From: Mycolicibacterium peregrinum
Lineage (GTDB): Bacteria > Actinomycetota > Actinomycetes > Mycobacteriales > Mycobacteriaceae
Direction of reading: 5' to 3'
DNA: 64,000 nt
Assembly: GCF_002102345.1 (NCBI RefSeq)
Contig: NZ_LQPP01000013.1
Span: forward strand, 186,001 to 250,000
Each line of letters begins with the position of its first letter. Position 1 is the stretch's first letter. The notes beneath the pieces were generated by a model, which did no database searches, had not been told where the DNA came from, and saw nothing but the letters and a program-made list of their open reading frames with translations. Position numbers and translations under genes: made by a program. This document shows, in pieces, positions 8,403 to 17,179 of the stretch.

Positions 8403-9614
8403 ATGTCCGAAGAAGCCTTCATCTACGAGGCGATCCGTACGCCGCGTGGCAAGCAGCGCGGCGGCGCACTCAACGAGATCAAGCCGGTCAACCTGGTTGT
8501 CGGCCTGATCGAGGAGATCCGCTCGCGGTACCCCGACCTGGACGAGACGCTGATCAGCGACGTCATCCTGGGCTGCGTGTCCCCGGTCGGCGACCAGGGC
8601 GGCGACATCGCCCGCACCGCCGGTCTGGTGGCCAACCTGCCGGAGACCACCGGTGGTTTCCAGCTCAACCGCTTCTGCGCCTCGGGCCTGGAGGCCGTCA
8701 ACCTGGCCGCTCAGAAGGTCCGTTCCGGCTGGGACGACCTGGTGCTGGCCGGTGGCGTCGAGTCGATGAGCCGCGTCCCGATGGGCTCCGACGGTGGTGC
8801 CTGGGCCGGTGACCCGGAGACCAACTACCGCATCGGCTTCGTCCCGCAGGGCATCGGTGCCGACCTGATCGCCACCATCGAGGGCTTCTCCCGCGAGGAC
8901 GTCGACGCCTACGCGGTGCGCTCGCAGGAGAAGGCCGCCGCGGCCTGGTCCGGCGGCTACTTCGCCAAGTCCGTCGTCCCGGTCAAGGACCAGAACGGTC
9001 TCGTCGTCCTCGACAACGACGAGCACATGCGTCCCGGGACCACCCTGGAGAGCCTCGGCAAGCTCAAGTCGGCCTTCGAGGGCCTGGGCGCCATGGGCGG
9101 CTTCGACGACGTGGCGCTGCAGAAGTACCACTACGTCGAGAAGATCAACCACGTCCACACCGGTGGCAACAGCTCGGGCATCGTCGACGGTGCCGGCCTG
9201 CTGCTGATCGGTTCAGAGAAGGCCGGGCAGAGCCAGGGCCTGACCCCGCGGGCCCGCGTCGTGGCCACCGCCACCAGCGGTGCCGACCCGGTCATCATGC
9301 TCACCGGCCCGACCCCGGCCACCAAGAAGGTGCTGGACCGTGCCGGCCTGACCGTCGATGACATCGACCTGTTCGAGCTCAACGAGGCCTTCGCCTCCGT
9401 GGTGCTGAAGTTCCAGAAGGACCTCAACATCCCCGACGAGAAGCTCAACGTCAACGGTGGCGCCATCGCGATGGGCCACCCGCTGGGCGCCACCGGCGCC
9501 ATGATCACCGGAACCATGGTCGACGAGCTCGAGCGTCGTGGCGCTCGACGTGCCCTGATCACGCTGTGTATCGGCGGCGGCATGGGCGTGGCCACCATCA
9601 TCGAGCGCGTCTGA
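8403..9614 (+). CDS. fadA: Acetyl-CoA acyltransferase, beta subunit of trifunctional beta-oxidation complex
   Basis: This 403-residue thiolase has the nucleophile C92 in [12 protein letters not shown], the histidine block [16 protein letters not shown] and the C-terminal CIGGGMG second cysteine. It performs the thiolytic step of fatty-acid beta-oxidation and in M. tuberculosis (Rv0859) assembles with FadB into an alpha2-beta2 trifunctional protein. A GGGGAG ribosome site precedes the ATG. fadB follows after 15 bp, so one operon supplies both subunits. The family is complete, with no missing catalytic residue. Confidence 0.96.
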   Translation: MSEEAFIYEAIRTPRGKQRGGALNEIKPVNLVVGLIEEIRSRYPDLDETLISDVILGCVSPVGDQGGDIARTAGLVANLPETTGGFQLNRFCASGLEAVNLAAQKVRSGWDDLVLAGGVESMSRVPMGSDGGAWAGDPETNYRIGFVPQGIGADLIATIEGFSREDVDAYAVRSQEKAAAAWSGGYFAKSVVPVKDQNGLVVLDNDEHMRPGTTLESLGKLKSAFEGLGAMGGFDDVALQKYHYVEKINHVHTGGNSSGIVDGAGLLLIGSEKAGQSQGLTPRARVVATATSGADPVIMLTGPTPATKKVLDRAGLTVDDIDLFELNEAFASVVLKFQKDLNIPDEKLNVNGGAIAMGHPLGATGAMITGTMVDELERRGARRALITLCIGGGMGVATIIERV

Positions 9615-9629
9615 GAGGGCTGAACAACA

Positions 9630-11777
9630 ATGGCTGAGAACACCATTCAGTGGGACAAGGATGCCGACGGCATCGTCACCCTGACGTTGGACGACCCGAC
9701 CGGTTCGGCCAACGTGATGAACGAGCACTACAAGGAATCCATGCACAATGCCGTGGAAAAGCTTGTAGCTGAGCAGGATTCGATCACCGGTGTGGTCATC
9801 ACCAGCGCGAAGAAGACCTTCTTCGCCGGTGGCGACCTCAAGGGCATGATGAACATCGGCCCCGACGACGCCGCCGAGGCGTTCGAGATGGTCGAGACCA
9901 TCAAGGCTGACCTGCGCAAGCTCGAGACCCTGCCCAAACCTGTCGTGGCCGCCATCAACGGCGCCGCGCTCGGTGGCGGCCTGGAGATCGCGCTGGCCAC
10001 CAACCACCGCATCGCCGCCGACGTCAAGGGCAGCCAGATCGGCCTGCCCGAGGTCACGCTGGGCCTGCTGCCCGGCGGTGGCGGCGTGGCCCGCACCGTA
10101 CGCATGTTCGGCATCCAGAAGGCCTTCATGGAGGTCCTGAGCCAGGGCACCCGCTTCAGCCCGTCGAAGGCCAAGGAGACCGGCCTGGTCGACGAGCTGG
10201 TGGGTTCGGTCGACGAGCTGGTTCCGGCCGCCAAGGCCTGGATCAAGGCCAACCCCGAGGCCCACACCCAGCCGTGGGACGTCAAGGGTTACAAGATGCC
10301 CGGCGGCACCCCGTCGAGCCCGGGCCTGGCCGGCATCCTGCCGTCCTTCCCGGCACTGCTGAAGAAGCAGCTCAAGGGCGCTCCGATGCCCGCGCCGCGC
10401 GCCATCCTGGATGCCGCCGTCGAGGGTGCGCAGGTCGACTTCGACACCGCGAGCCGCATCGAGAGCCGCTACTTCGTTTCGCTGGTCACCGGCCAGACCG
10501 CCAAGAACATGATTCAGGCGTTCTTCCTGGACCTGCAGGCCATCAACGGCGGCGCATCGCGCCCCGAGGGCATCGCCAAGCAGGAGATCAAGAAGATCGG
10601 TGTGCTGGGCGCGGGCATGATGGGCGCCGGTATCGCCTACGTCTCGGCCAAGGCCGGCTACGACGTCGTTCTCAAGGACGTCACCATCGAGGCCGCCCAG
10701 AAGGGCAAGGCGTACTCGGAGGGCCTGGAGGCCAAGGCGCTCAAGCGTGGCAAGACCACCGAGGAGAAGTCCGCGGCGCTGCTCGCCAAGATCACCCCGA
10801 CCGCCGATCCGCAGGATCTCAAGGGCGTCGACTTCGTGATCGAGGCCGTGTTCGAGAACCAGGAACTCAAGCACAAGGTGTTCCAGGAGATCGAGGACAT
10901 CGTCGAGCCCAACGCGCTGCTCGGCTCGAACACCTCCACGCTGCCGATCACCGGTCTGGCGACCGGCGTGAAGCGCCAGGAGGACTTCATCGGTATCCAC
11001 TTCTTCTCACCCGTCGACAAGATGCCGCTGGTGGAGATCATCAAGGGCGAGAAGACCTCTGACGAGGCGCTGGCCCGGGTGTTCGACTACACCCTCGCGA
11101 TCCGCAAGACCCCGATCGTGGTGAACGACAGCCGCGGCTTCTTCACCTCGCGTGTGATCGGCACCTTCGTCAACGAGGCGCTGGCGATGCTGGGCGAGGG
11201 CGTCGAGCCCGCGTCGATCGAGCAGGCGGGTTCGCAGGCCGGTTACCCGGCGGCGCCGCTGCAGCTGTCGGATGAGCTGAACCTGGAGCTCATGCACAAG
11301 ATCGCTGTTGCCACCAAGGAAGGCATCGAAGCCGCTGGCGGCACCTATGAGAAGCAGATGAACGAGGTCGTCGTCGAGAAGATGATCGAGCTCGGTCGCC
11401 CGTCGCGTCTGAAGGGCGCGGGCTTCTACGAGTACGTCGACGGCAAGCGCGTCGGTCTGTGGCCGGGGCTGAAGGAGACCTTCAACTCGGGTTCGGTGGA
11501 GCTGCCGCTGCAGGACATGATCGACCGCATGCTGTTCGCCGAGGCTCTGGAGACCCAGAAGTGCATCGACGAGGGCGTGCTCACCTCGACCGCTGATGCG
11601 AACATCGGATCGATCATGGGTATCGGCTTCCCGCCGTACACCGGTGGTTCGGCCCAGTTCATCGTCGGCTACCAGGGAGCCGGTGGAGTCGGCAAGGCGG
11701 CGTTCGTCGCCCGCGCCAAGGAACTGGCTGCCAAGTACGGCGACCGCTTCCTGCCCCCGGCCTCGCTGGAGAGCTGA
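9630..11777 (+). CDS. fadB: Multifunctional beta-oxidation protein: enoyl-CoA hydratase / 3-hydroxyacyl-CoA dehydrogenase
   Basis: The 715-residue alpha subunit has an N-terminal crotonase domain (about 5-290; oxyanion segment [18 protein letters not shown] and [14 protein letters not shown]) and an HAD domain from about 330 (NAD loop [22 protein letters not shown], catalytic [17 protein letters not shown], then the C-terminal helical domain with [14 protein letters not shown]). It hydrates enoyl-CoA and oxidises the 3-hydroxyacyl-CoA, passing product to FadA. It corresponds to Rv0860 and ends at a strong intrinsic terminator. In M. tuberculosis the next gene is the XPB helicase; here that neighbour lies about 21 kb away. 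Confidence 0.96.
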   Translation: MAENTIQWDKDADGIVTLTLDDPTGSANVMNEHYKESMHNAVEKLVAEQDSITGVVITSAKKTFFAGGDLKGMMNIGPDDAAEAFEMVETIKADLRKLETLPKPVVAAINGAALGGGLEIALATNHRIAADVKGSQIGLPEVTLGLLPGGGGVARTVRMFGIQKAFMEVLSQGTRFSPSKAKETGLVDELVGSVDELVPAAKAWIKANPEAHTQPWDVKGYKMPGGTPSSPGLAGILPSFPALLKKQLKGAPMPAPRAILDAAVEGAQVDFDTASRIESRYFVSLVTGQTAKNMIQAFFLDLQAINGGASRPEGIAKQEIKKIGVLGAGMMGAGIAYVSAKAGYDVVLKDVTIEAAQKGKAYSEGLEAKALKRGKTTEEKSAALLAKITPTADPQDLKGVDFVIEAVFENQELKHKVFQEIEDIVEPNALLGSNTSTLPITGLATGVKRQEDFIGIHFFSPVDKMPLVEIIKGEKTSDEALARVFDYTLAIRKTPIVVNDSRGFFTSRVIGTFVNEALAMLGEGVEPASIEQAGSQAGYPAAPLQLSDELNLELMHKIAVATKEGIEAAGGTYEKQMNEVVVEKMIELGRPSRLKGAGFYEYVDGKRVGLWPGLKETFNSGSVELPLQDMIDRMLFAEALETQKCIDEGVLTSTADANIGSIMGIGFPPYTGGSAQFIVGYQGAGGVGKAAFVARAKELAAKYGDRFLPPASLES

Positions 11778-11792
11778 GAACCAAACGTCAGA

Positions 11793-11816
11793 AGCCCCCG
11801 ACGCAAGTCGGGGGCT
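11793..11816 (+). terminator. Intrinsic terminator of fadAB
   Basis: A perfect 10-bp stem (AGCCCCCGAC / GTCGGGGGCT) with loop GCAA, followed by TTT and then G, starting 15 bp after the fadB stop. It is the cleanest rho-independent terminator in the window, although its T-tract is short, as is common in mycobacteria. Confidence 0.85.
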
Positions 11817-11880
11817 TTTGCGTCTGGTCGTCGGCCCATGGTGCGGCAGTATTGAGAAATACCGACGACAAGGGGGCGTA

Positions 11881-13704
11881 ATGGCGGACGCGACGCTGAT
11901 CCCGCTCGAAGTGCTGCTCGGCAATCCGGAGCGTGCGGGAGCGCAGATCTCACCGGACGGGACGCGGCTGTCGTACGTGGCTCCGCTCGACGGCGTGCTC
12001 AACGTATTCGTCGGCGTCATCGGGGCGGGTGACGATCGGCCGGTCACGCACGACACCGACCGGGGGATCGCCAACTATGTGTGGGCGCACGACAACCGGC
12101 ACATCCTCTATGTGCGTGACCGCGACGGCAGTGAGAACTTCCGGCTCTACGACGTCGACGTGGACACCGGTGTCGAACGCGATCTCACCCCGTTCGACGA
12201 TGTGCAGTGCCGAATCATCAGACTTCCCAAGAAGTTTCCCAACGATGTGCTGGTGGGGATCAACAAGGACAACCCGCAGCTGCACGACGTCTACCACCTC
12301 GATCTGACCACCGGGGAGTTGCGCAAGGTGGTGGAGAACCCCGGTTTCGTGGGCTGGCTGGTCGACGACGAACTGCGGGTCCGCGGCGCGCTGCAGCCGA
12401 CCGCCGCGGGCGGGATGACGATCCTGGTGCGCGACGACGAACACTCTGACTGGCGAAGTCTGTTGGACGTTCCGCCGGAGGATGCCGAGACGACGGCCCC
12501 GCTCGCCTTCAACGGCGACGGCACGGCGATGTACCTGCTGCTGTCGGTCGGCTCGAACACCACCCGACTGGTGACGATGGACATCGCGACCGGGGCCTTC
12601 GAGGTGCTCGCCGAGGATCCGGTGTACGACGTCAGCAACGTGGTCTTGCACCCGGACACCCGTGAGGTCCAGGCCGCGACCGTGTACGGCGAACGGTTGG
12701 AATACCGCATCTTCGACGAGTCGATTCGTGGCGACATCGAGGCGCTCACGCGGGTGAGCCCGGGCGACCTGTCGATCACCGACCGCAGCCACGACGACGG
12801 CACCTGGCTCGTCGCCTTCGATCAGGATGCCGGGCCGGTGAAGTTCTACTCGTGGGACCGGGCTTCGCAGACCCCGACGTTCCTGTTCGATCATCGCCCG
12901 GAGCTCAACGACTACCCGTTGGTGCCGATGGAGCCGTTCAGCTTCACCGCCCGTGACGGCCTGACTGTGCACGGCTATCTGTCGTTTCCGCCCGGTGTGG
13001 AGCACTCCGGGTTACCCGCCGTGCTCAGCGTGCACGGCGGGCCGTGGGCCCGCGTCGGTTGGGGCTTCGACCCCGAGGCGCAGTGGCTGGCCAACCGCGG
13101 GTACGTCGTCGTGTCGGTCAACTTTCGCGGTTCCGCCGGCTACGGCAAGGAGTTCCTCAACGCGGGCAACCGTGAGTGGGGCGCCAAGATGCACGACGAC
13201 CTGCTCGACGCCGTCGACCATCTGGTGGGCCAGGGCTACATCGACGCCAAGAGGGTCGCCATCTACGGCGGCTCCTACGGGGGCTATGCGGCACTGATCG
13301 GGGCTACGTTCACGCCGGACGTGTTCGCCTGCGCGGTCTCGATGGTCGGTCCGTCCAACCTGAACACCCTGATCGCGTCGTTCCCGGAGTACTGGAAGCC
13401 GATGATCCAGTTGTGGCACAAGCGGGTTGGGGATGACCCAGACTTCCTGTGGTCCCGTTCGCCGCTGTCCCGGGTGGACGCGATCAAGATCCCGATGCTG
13501 ATTGCGCAGGGGGAGAACGACCCCAGGGTCAAGCGGGCCGAATCCGAGCAGATCGTCGCGGCGATGGCCGAGCACGGCATCGACCACGAGTACGTGATGT
13601 ACGAGAACGAGGGGCACGGCTTCGCCAAGCCGGAGAACCGGCTGGACTTCTACCACCGCGCCGACCGCTTCCTGGCCAAGCATCTGGGTGGCCGCGCGGA
13701 GTGA
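11881..13704 (+). CDS. S9-family prolyl oligopeptidase-like peptidase
   Basis: The 607-residue protein has an N-terminal beta-propeller (about 1-350, with repeating ISPDGTRLSYV and DNRHILYVRDRDG-type blades) and a C-terminal alpha/beta-hydrolase domain. The catalytic triad is visible: Ser in IYGGSYGGYAALIG, Asp in AQGENDPRVKRAES and His in NEGHGFAKPENR. SVHGGPWAR forms the oxyanion region. No signal peptide is present, so it is probably cytosolic. S9C acylaminoacyl or dipeptidyl peptidases act on short peptides. The ATG at 11881 follows ACAAGGGGGCGTA, a good ribosome site; upstream extension would run through the fadB terminator. Confidence 0.92.
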   Translation: MADATLIPLEVLLGNPERAGAQISPDGTRLSYVAPLDGVLNVFVGVIGAGDDRPVTHDTDRGIANYVWAHDNRHILYVRDRDGSENFRLYDVDVDTGVERDLTPFDDVQCRIIRLPKKFPNDVLVGINKDNPQLHDVYHLDLTTGELRKVVENPGFVGWLVDDELRVRGALQPTAAGGMTILVRDDEHSDWRSLLDVPPEDAETTAPLAFNGDGTAMYLLLSVGSNTTRLVTMDIATGAFEVLAEDPVYDVSNVVLHPDTREVQAATVYGERLEYRIFDESIRGDIEALTRVSPGDLSITDRSHDDGTWLVAFDQDAGPVKFYSWDRASQTPTFLFDHRPELNDYPLVPMEPFSFTARDGLTVHGYLSFPPGVEHSGLPAVLSVHGGPWARVGWGFDPEAQWLANRGYVVVSVNFRGSAGYGKEFLNAGNREWGAKMHDDLLDAVDHLVGQGYIDAKRVAIYGGSYGGYAALIGATFTPDVFACAVSMVGPSNLNTLIASFPEYWKPMIQLWHKRVGDDPDFLWSRSPLSRVDAIKIPMLIAQGENDPRVKRAESEQIVAAMAEHGIDHEYVMYENEGHGFAKPENRLDFYHRADRFLAKHLGGRAE

Positions 13705-13739
13705 GCTGACTCGTCAGCCCGGGTTCGAGTAAACCCGGG
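13705..13739. terminator. Twin hairpins between convergent genes
   Basis: Two perfect inverted repeats lie in series: GCTGAC-TC-GTCAGC right after the peptidase stop, and CCCGGGTT-CGAGTA-AACCCGGG over the last codons of the convergent split-barrel gene. Neither has a T-tract. A bidirectional terminator is the simplest reading. Confidence 0.45.
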
Positions 13740-14160
13740 TGGGAGAGATCAGCACCGCGGTGCGACGCTCCTCGCGCATCACGCGGTCGTAGGTGTCCCA
13801 GTCGTCGTGAGTGCCGCCGGCGGCTTCGAAGATGGCACGCAAGAGCAGCCGCAACGCCTCGGCGTCGGTGCCGGGATCGGGGTCGTCGGGTCCGATGATC
13901 TCGGCTGTGCCCTCGACCGTCACCCACTGCCAGCCGGCGCGGGCGACGAGGGTGGCGCGGGGATCGGCGCGTAGGTGCTGCAGCTTGCGCGCTCCGCCGA
14001 TGGCGACGAGAGCGACGACGGGATCGCCCGTGTTCGGGTGTGCCATCACGCCGGCATTCACCACCGAGGACTGGATGCTGCCATCGCGACGCAGCGTGCT
14101 CAGCACGCACAGCCCGTGGTCACGGGACAACATCTCGGCGAACTCGGAAACCTCGGCCAC
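13714..14160 (-). CDS. PPOX-class F420-dependent oxidoreductase (split barrel)
   Basis: This 148-residue single-domain flavin/F420 split-barrel protein opens with MLSRDHGLCVLSTLRRDGSIQSSVVNAGVM, the typical first strands of the pyridoxamine-5-phosphate-oxidase-like family, followed by GARKLQHLRADPRATLVA (cofactor phosphate contact) and WVTVEGTAEIIG. Actinobacterial members of this group bind F420 or FMN and reduce small molecules; the substrate is unknown. A second, only distantly similar PPOX gene lies 11 bp upstream on the same strand, probably in one operon. It lies convergent to the S9 peptidase gene. Confidence 0.88.
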   Translation of the reverse strand: MAEVSEFAEMLSRDHGLCVLSTLRRDGSIQSSVVNAGVMAHPNTGDPVVALVAIGGARKLQHLRADPRATLVARAGWQWVTVEGTAEIIGPDDPDPGTDAEALRLLLRAIFEAAGGTHDDWDTYDRVMREERRTAVLISPTRVYSNPG

Positions 14161-14171
14161 GGTGCCTCCCT

Positions 14172-14594
14172 TCAGTCCGCCACGTCGAATGCGGCATGGA
14201 CTTTCGTCGGTTTGACCCGCACCACGAGTTCTCCGGGAACCCCGTTGCGCCGGCCGAATTCCTCGGCGCGGTCGGCCCCCATGTAGCGCCCGCCGATGCG
14301 GGTGGCGGTGCCGAGAAGTTCGTCGGGACCCTCGCTTACTGCGGCGACGCCTTGCACCTGGACGAACGCGAACGGCGGGGTGTCGTCATGGATACACAGC
14401 ACCACCCGCGAATCCCGGGCCAGTGCACGGCCCTTGGCGGTGTCCTTGCCGGTGTTGAAGACGAGTTCGCCGTCGTCCACCACGAACCACACGGGCGCGG
14501 CCAATGGTCGGCCGTCGGCGGCAACCCAGCTCAGCACCGCGGTGCGGGTGCCTTCGGACAGGAACGCGATGACGTCGTCGGAAAGTCCGGCCAT
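14172..14594 (-). CDS. PPOX-class F420-dependent oxidoreductase (split barrel)
   Basis: The 140-residue split-barrel protein contains AFLSEGTRTAVLSWVAADGRPLAAPVWFVVDDGELVFNTG, then KGRALARDSRVVLCIHDDTPPFAFVQVQGVAAV and the C-terminal RIGGRYMGADRAEEFGRRNG segment characteristic of the F420-binding TIGR subgroup of this fold. It is likely the first gene of a two-gene unit with the PPOX gene 11 bp downstream. Cofactor assignment to F420 is by family similarity. The substrate is unknown. Confidence 0.88.
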   Translation of the reverse strand: MAGLSDDVIAFLSEGTRTAVLSWVAADGRPLAAPVWFVVDDGELVFNTGKDTAKGRALARDSRVVLCIHDDTPPFAFVQVQGVAAVSEGPDELLGTATRIGGRYMGADRAEEFGRRNGVPGELVVRVKPTKVHAAFDVAD

Positions 14595-14620
14595 GTGGCC
14601 ACGCTACGCCCGCGCAGTGA

Positions 14621-15826
14621 TCAGGGAAGGGCGGCCGGCCAGGCGGGTAGCGGCATCGTGTCGTACAGCCGCACGCCCTTGTCGTTGAGCCGCGCGAGCG
14701 CCTGGGTCACGCCCAGTGGCAGCGCCGAGATCAGCTGACCGGCAGCCACCAGCGCGCGAATGCCCCAACCGGTCGTGGGGACCACGGTTTTTGCGTTGAC
14801 GGCGGCCAGCTTTCGGCTGCCTTCGACCGGCGGGAGCATAGTGCGTTCATACGCGGCGAATGCGGCGGCGTAATCGTCGCCGGCCCGGACCATCTCGGCG
14901 GCCAGGACGTAGGCGCCGTACACCGCGAGGCTGGTGCTGCCTCCGACCGCCGGTCCGGGGCAGTAGCCCGCATCGCCGACGAGAGTCACCCGGCCCCGGG
15001 ACCATGTGGTCATCTGCAGCTGCGTGATGGCATCGAAGTAGAACGTCGGCGTCTGCGGTACCTCGTCGAGCCAGCGGTCCACCTCGGGCGCCGTGTGCGC
15101 AAATGCGGCGCACAGTTGCGCCTTTTGACGTTCCACGTCGCGGTAGTCGTAATCCAGCCGTTGACCCGGGCGGAAGATGAACACCGCGCGGGCATCGTCC
15201 AGATGGTCGGCGGTGTAGATGCCCGCCATGTGGCCGGGCTTGAAATAGCCGGTCATCTCGCCGTCGCGGGCCAGGTCCTTCGGCACCGACACCACCGACA
15301 GATAGCCGCCGAGGAATCTCTCGGAAACGTTGTCGCCGAACGTCAGACGGCGCACACCGGAGTGCAGCCCGTCGGCTCCCACCACCACGTCGAAGCGCCG
15401 GGGCGCATTGCGCTCGAAAGTTACCTCCCCGTCGGGTGAGATCGAGGTGATGGTGTCGCCGAAGAGGTATTCGACGTCGTCGCGGCTCGCGTTGAAGTAG
15501 ATCTCGCTGAGGTCGTCCCGCATGATCTCCACGTGCCGGTCGGACATGGCGCCGATGATCTTCAGGTAGTCCAGGTGGGCGGGGCGCGACGTGCCTGGTC
15601 GATGGATGAGCATCTCGGTGGTGCCGGTGGCGTGCGCCTCGATGTCGGACAGCACGCCCATGCGTTCGGAGATCTCCATGGCAGGCCGGAACAGGTCGAC
15701 GGCGTGGCCACCGGTTTTGCGCAGCGCGGGGGAGCGTTCCACCACGGTCACATCGAATCCATGCCGCGACAGCCAGTAGGCGAGAACCGGCCCGGCGATG
15801 CTGGCGCCGGAGATGAGTACCTTCAC
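14621..15826 (-). CDS. FAD-dependent aromatic-type monooxygenase
   Basis: The 401-residue group A flavoprotein monooxygenase has the Rossmann motif VLISGASIAGPVLAYWL at 3-19, the DG-containing motif FDVVVGADGLHSGVRR near 170, and the second FAD motif RVTLVGDAGYCPGPAVGGSTSLAVYGAYVLA near 285. It hydroxylates or inactivates a small substrate with NAD(P)H and O2; relatives include tetracycline-modifying TetX-like and PHBH-like enzymes, so the substrate is open. It starts with GTG and is divergent from a TetR gene, with twin operators between them, so it is probably the regulator's main target and substrate-inducible. Confidence 0.88.
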   Translation of the reverse strand: MKVLISGASIAGPVLAYWLSRHGFDVTVVERSPALRKTGGHAVDLFRPAMEISERMGVLSDIEAHATGTTEMLIHRPGTSRPAHLDYLKIIGAMSDRHVEIMRDDLSEIYFNASRDDVEYLFGDTITSISPDGEVTFERNAPRRFDVVVGADGLHSGVRRLTFGDNVSERFLGGYLSVVSVPKDLARDGEMTGYFKPGHMAGIYTADHLDDARAVFIFRPGQRLDYDYRDVERQKAQLCAAFAHTAPEVDRWLDEVPQTPTFYFDAITQLQMTTWSRGRVTLVGDAGYCPGPAVGGSTSLAVYGAYVLAAEMVRAGDDYAAAFAAYERTMLPPVEGSRKLAAVNAKTVVPTTGWGIRALVAAGQLISALPLGVTQALARLNDKGVRLYDTMPLPAWPAALP

Positions 15827-15834
15827 GATGCCCC

Positions 15835-15889
15835 CTTACTTAACGGTCGGTAAGTGTTTCGTTGGTCAGCTTACCGATCGTTAAGTAAG
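15835..15889. promoter_or_regulatory. Twin inverted TetR operators in the divergent promoter
   Basis: CTTACTTAACGGTCGGTAAG at 15835-15854 and CTTACCGATCGTTAAGTAAG at 15870-15889 are reverse complements except for one base. Each copy is itself an imperfect palindrome (TTAACGGTCGGTAA type), as TetR dimers prefer. They occupy most of the 76 bp between the monooxygenase and tetR starts and so could control both promoters. Confidence 0.75.
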
Positions 15890-15902
15890 TTAGGGTGGCT
15901 AC

Positions 15903-16448
15903 GTGGCCAAGCCTGCATTGGATACCCGCCAGCGCATCCAGGACGTGGCGCGCGAACTGTTCGCCGAGAAGGGCGTGGTGCGCACCAGCCTGCAGGACAT
16001 CGCCGACCGCCTCGGCATCACCAAACCCGCGTTGTACTACCACTTCCGGTCACGCGAGGACCTGGTCCGCAGCATTCTGCAGCCCCTCATCGACGAGGGT
16101 GAGACCTACATCGCCGAGCAGGAACGCAAGCGCGGAGCGGCCCGGGCCACGCCGCGGGAGCTCCTGGAGGGCTACTTCGACTTTCACTACCGGCACCGCG
16201 CCGATCTCATCCTGATCGTGTCCGAGCTGACCACGTTGGTCGATCTGGGGTTGATCGACCAACTGCTGGCCTGGCGCGCCCGGCTCGGTGTGCTGGTGTT
16301 CGGGCGGCGCCCCACCCTCGAACAATCCACCCGCGCCGTCATCGCCTTCGGCGGCCTGCAGGACTGCTGCCTGCAGTTCCCCGACGTCCCCGGAGATCAG
16401 CTGCGCACCGCCACGGTCGACGGGGCGATGGCCGCACTCGGGTTGTGA
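15903..16448 (+). CDS. TetR-family transcriptional regulator
   Basis: The 181-residue regulator has an N-terminal helix-turn-helix (about 5-55): RQRIQDVARELFAEKGVVRTSLQDIADRLGITKPALYYHFRSREDLV. The C-terminal helical part (60-180) is a ligand/dimer domain. It is divergent from a flavin monooxygenase gene, with two matching operator palindromes between them, a layout typical of a local repressor relieved by the enzyme's substrate. The start is GTG. It ends one base before the convergent lipoprotein stop. Confidence 0.93.
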   Translation: MAKPALDTRQRIQDVARELFAEKGVVRTSLQDIADRLGITKPALYYHFRSREDLVRSILQPLIDEGETYIAEQERKRGAARATPRELLEGYFDFHYRHRADLILIVSELTTLVDLGLIDQLLAWRARLGVLVFGRRPTLEQSTRAVIAFGGLQDCCLQFPDVPGDQLRTATVDGAMAALGL

Positions 16449-16449
16449 A

Positions 16450-17121
16450 TCAGCCGAGCTTGCCGACGAGCTTGTCGACGACTGCTGTGACGACGGCCGC
16501 CGGTGCCGTCGAGGAAGTGCCGACGATCGCGGCGCCTGCCAGCCGGTATTCGGTGGTTTCCAGGCTCCCTCGGGTGTATCGGATTGTCTCTGCGCTCGAT
16601 GTTCCTGGGATCAGCGCATAGGTCTTGTCCGTACTCGGGGTACCGGCGCACGCCGAGATATCGCTGCCGATCCGGACCAACACCTTCTGAGCGCTCGCGG
16701 CGCTGTCGTAGACGGCGATCGCCTGTGTCAGCGACTTCTGTCGTGGGGCAAACATCGGCACCGCCACGAAGTCAACGGGGACGGGTGCTGCTCCCGCGAA
16801 GTCGATGGGCGCTACCCGGTTGCACGGATCATCCGCGCCGCTTGGGTATTCCGCTGGATTCCGAGGTGTGGTCTCGGCAGGATCGGCTCTGCTGAACTGC
16901 GTTCCGTCGGGGTCGGCTTGCCGTATCACCGCATTGATTTCGTCGACACTGAGTACGAGCGCGGCCGGCTTGATCGGGGTTGTCGTGGTGTCGACGGGCG
17001 TCGCCGTGACAGCTGCACCTGGCGTGGACACCGATGACGCCGTTGGTGAGGGGTGCTGCGATGAGCAGGCGCTCATGAAGAGAATGGTCGCACACAGTGT
17101 GGAAACGGTGACAGTTTTCAT
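16450..17121 (-). CDS. Lipoprotein with PknH-like sensor domain, last gene of ESX-hydrolase operon
   Basis: The 223-residue product starts with a lipoprotein signal (KTVTVSTLCATILFMSAC, lipobox MSAC), followed by a Ser/Thr/Pro linker to about residue 50. Residues 55-220 resemble the PknH extracellular sensor fold: LSVDEINAVIRQ, an early cysteine in DDPCNRVAPIDFAG, KSLTQAIAVYDSAASAQKVLVRIGSDISACAG and the closing strand-helix. It is probably anchored on the outer face of the cytoplasmic membrane. It is 58 bp downstream of the WXG-NlpC/P60 gene and the last of four genes read leftwards. Substrate, adaptor or immunity role cannot be distinguished. Confidence 0.78.
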   Translation of the reverse strand: MKTVTVSTLCATILFMSACSSQHPSPTASSVSTPGAAVTATPVDTTTTPIKPAALVLSVDEINAVIRQADPDGTQFSRADPAETTPRNPAEYPSGADDPCNRVAPIDFAGAAPVPVDFVAVPMFAPRQKSLTQAIAVYDSAASAQKVLVRIGSDISACAGTPSTDKTYALIPGTSSAETIRYTRGSLETTEYRLAGAAIVGTSSTAPAAVVTAVVDKLVGKLG

Positions 17122-17179
17122 GGTTCTCTTCCGAGTATTGTTGGTGCTGAACCTAATTGAAACGAGGCGGTCCGGGAAA

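Noticed and set aside
9213-11000. 595-residue open frame on the minus strand under fadA/fadB
   Set aside because: It is the shadow of two well-supported genes; its product is His/Asp/Gly/Leu-rich without any domain, as expected from antisense of GC-rich coding DNA.
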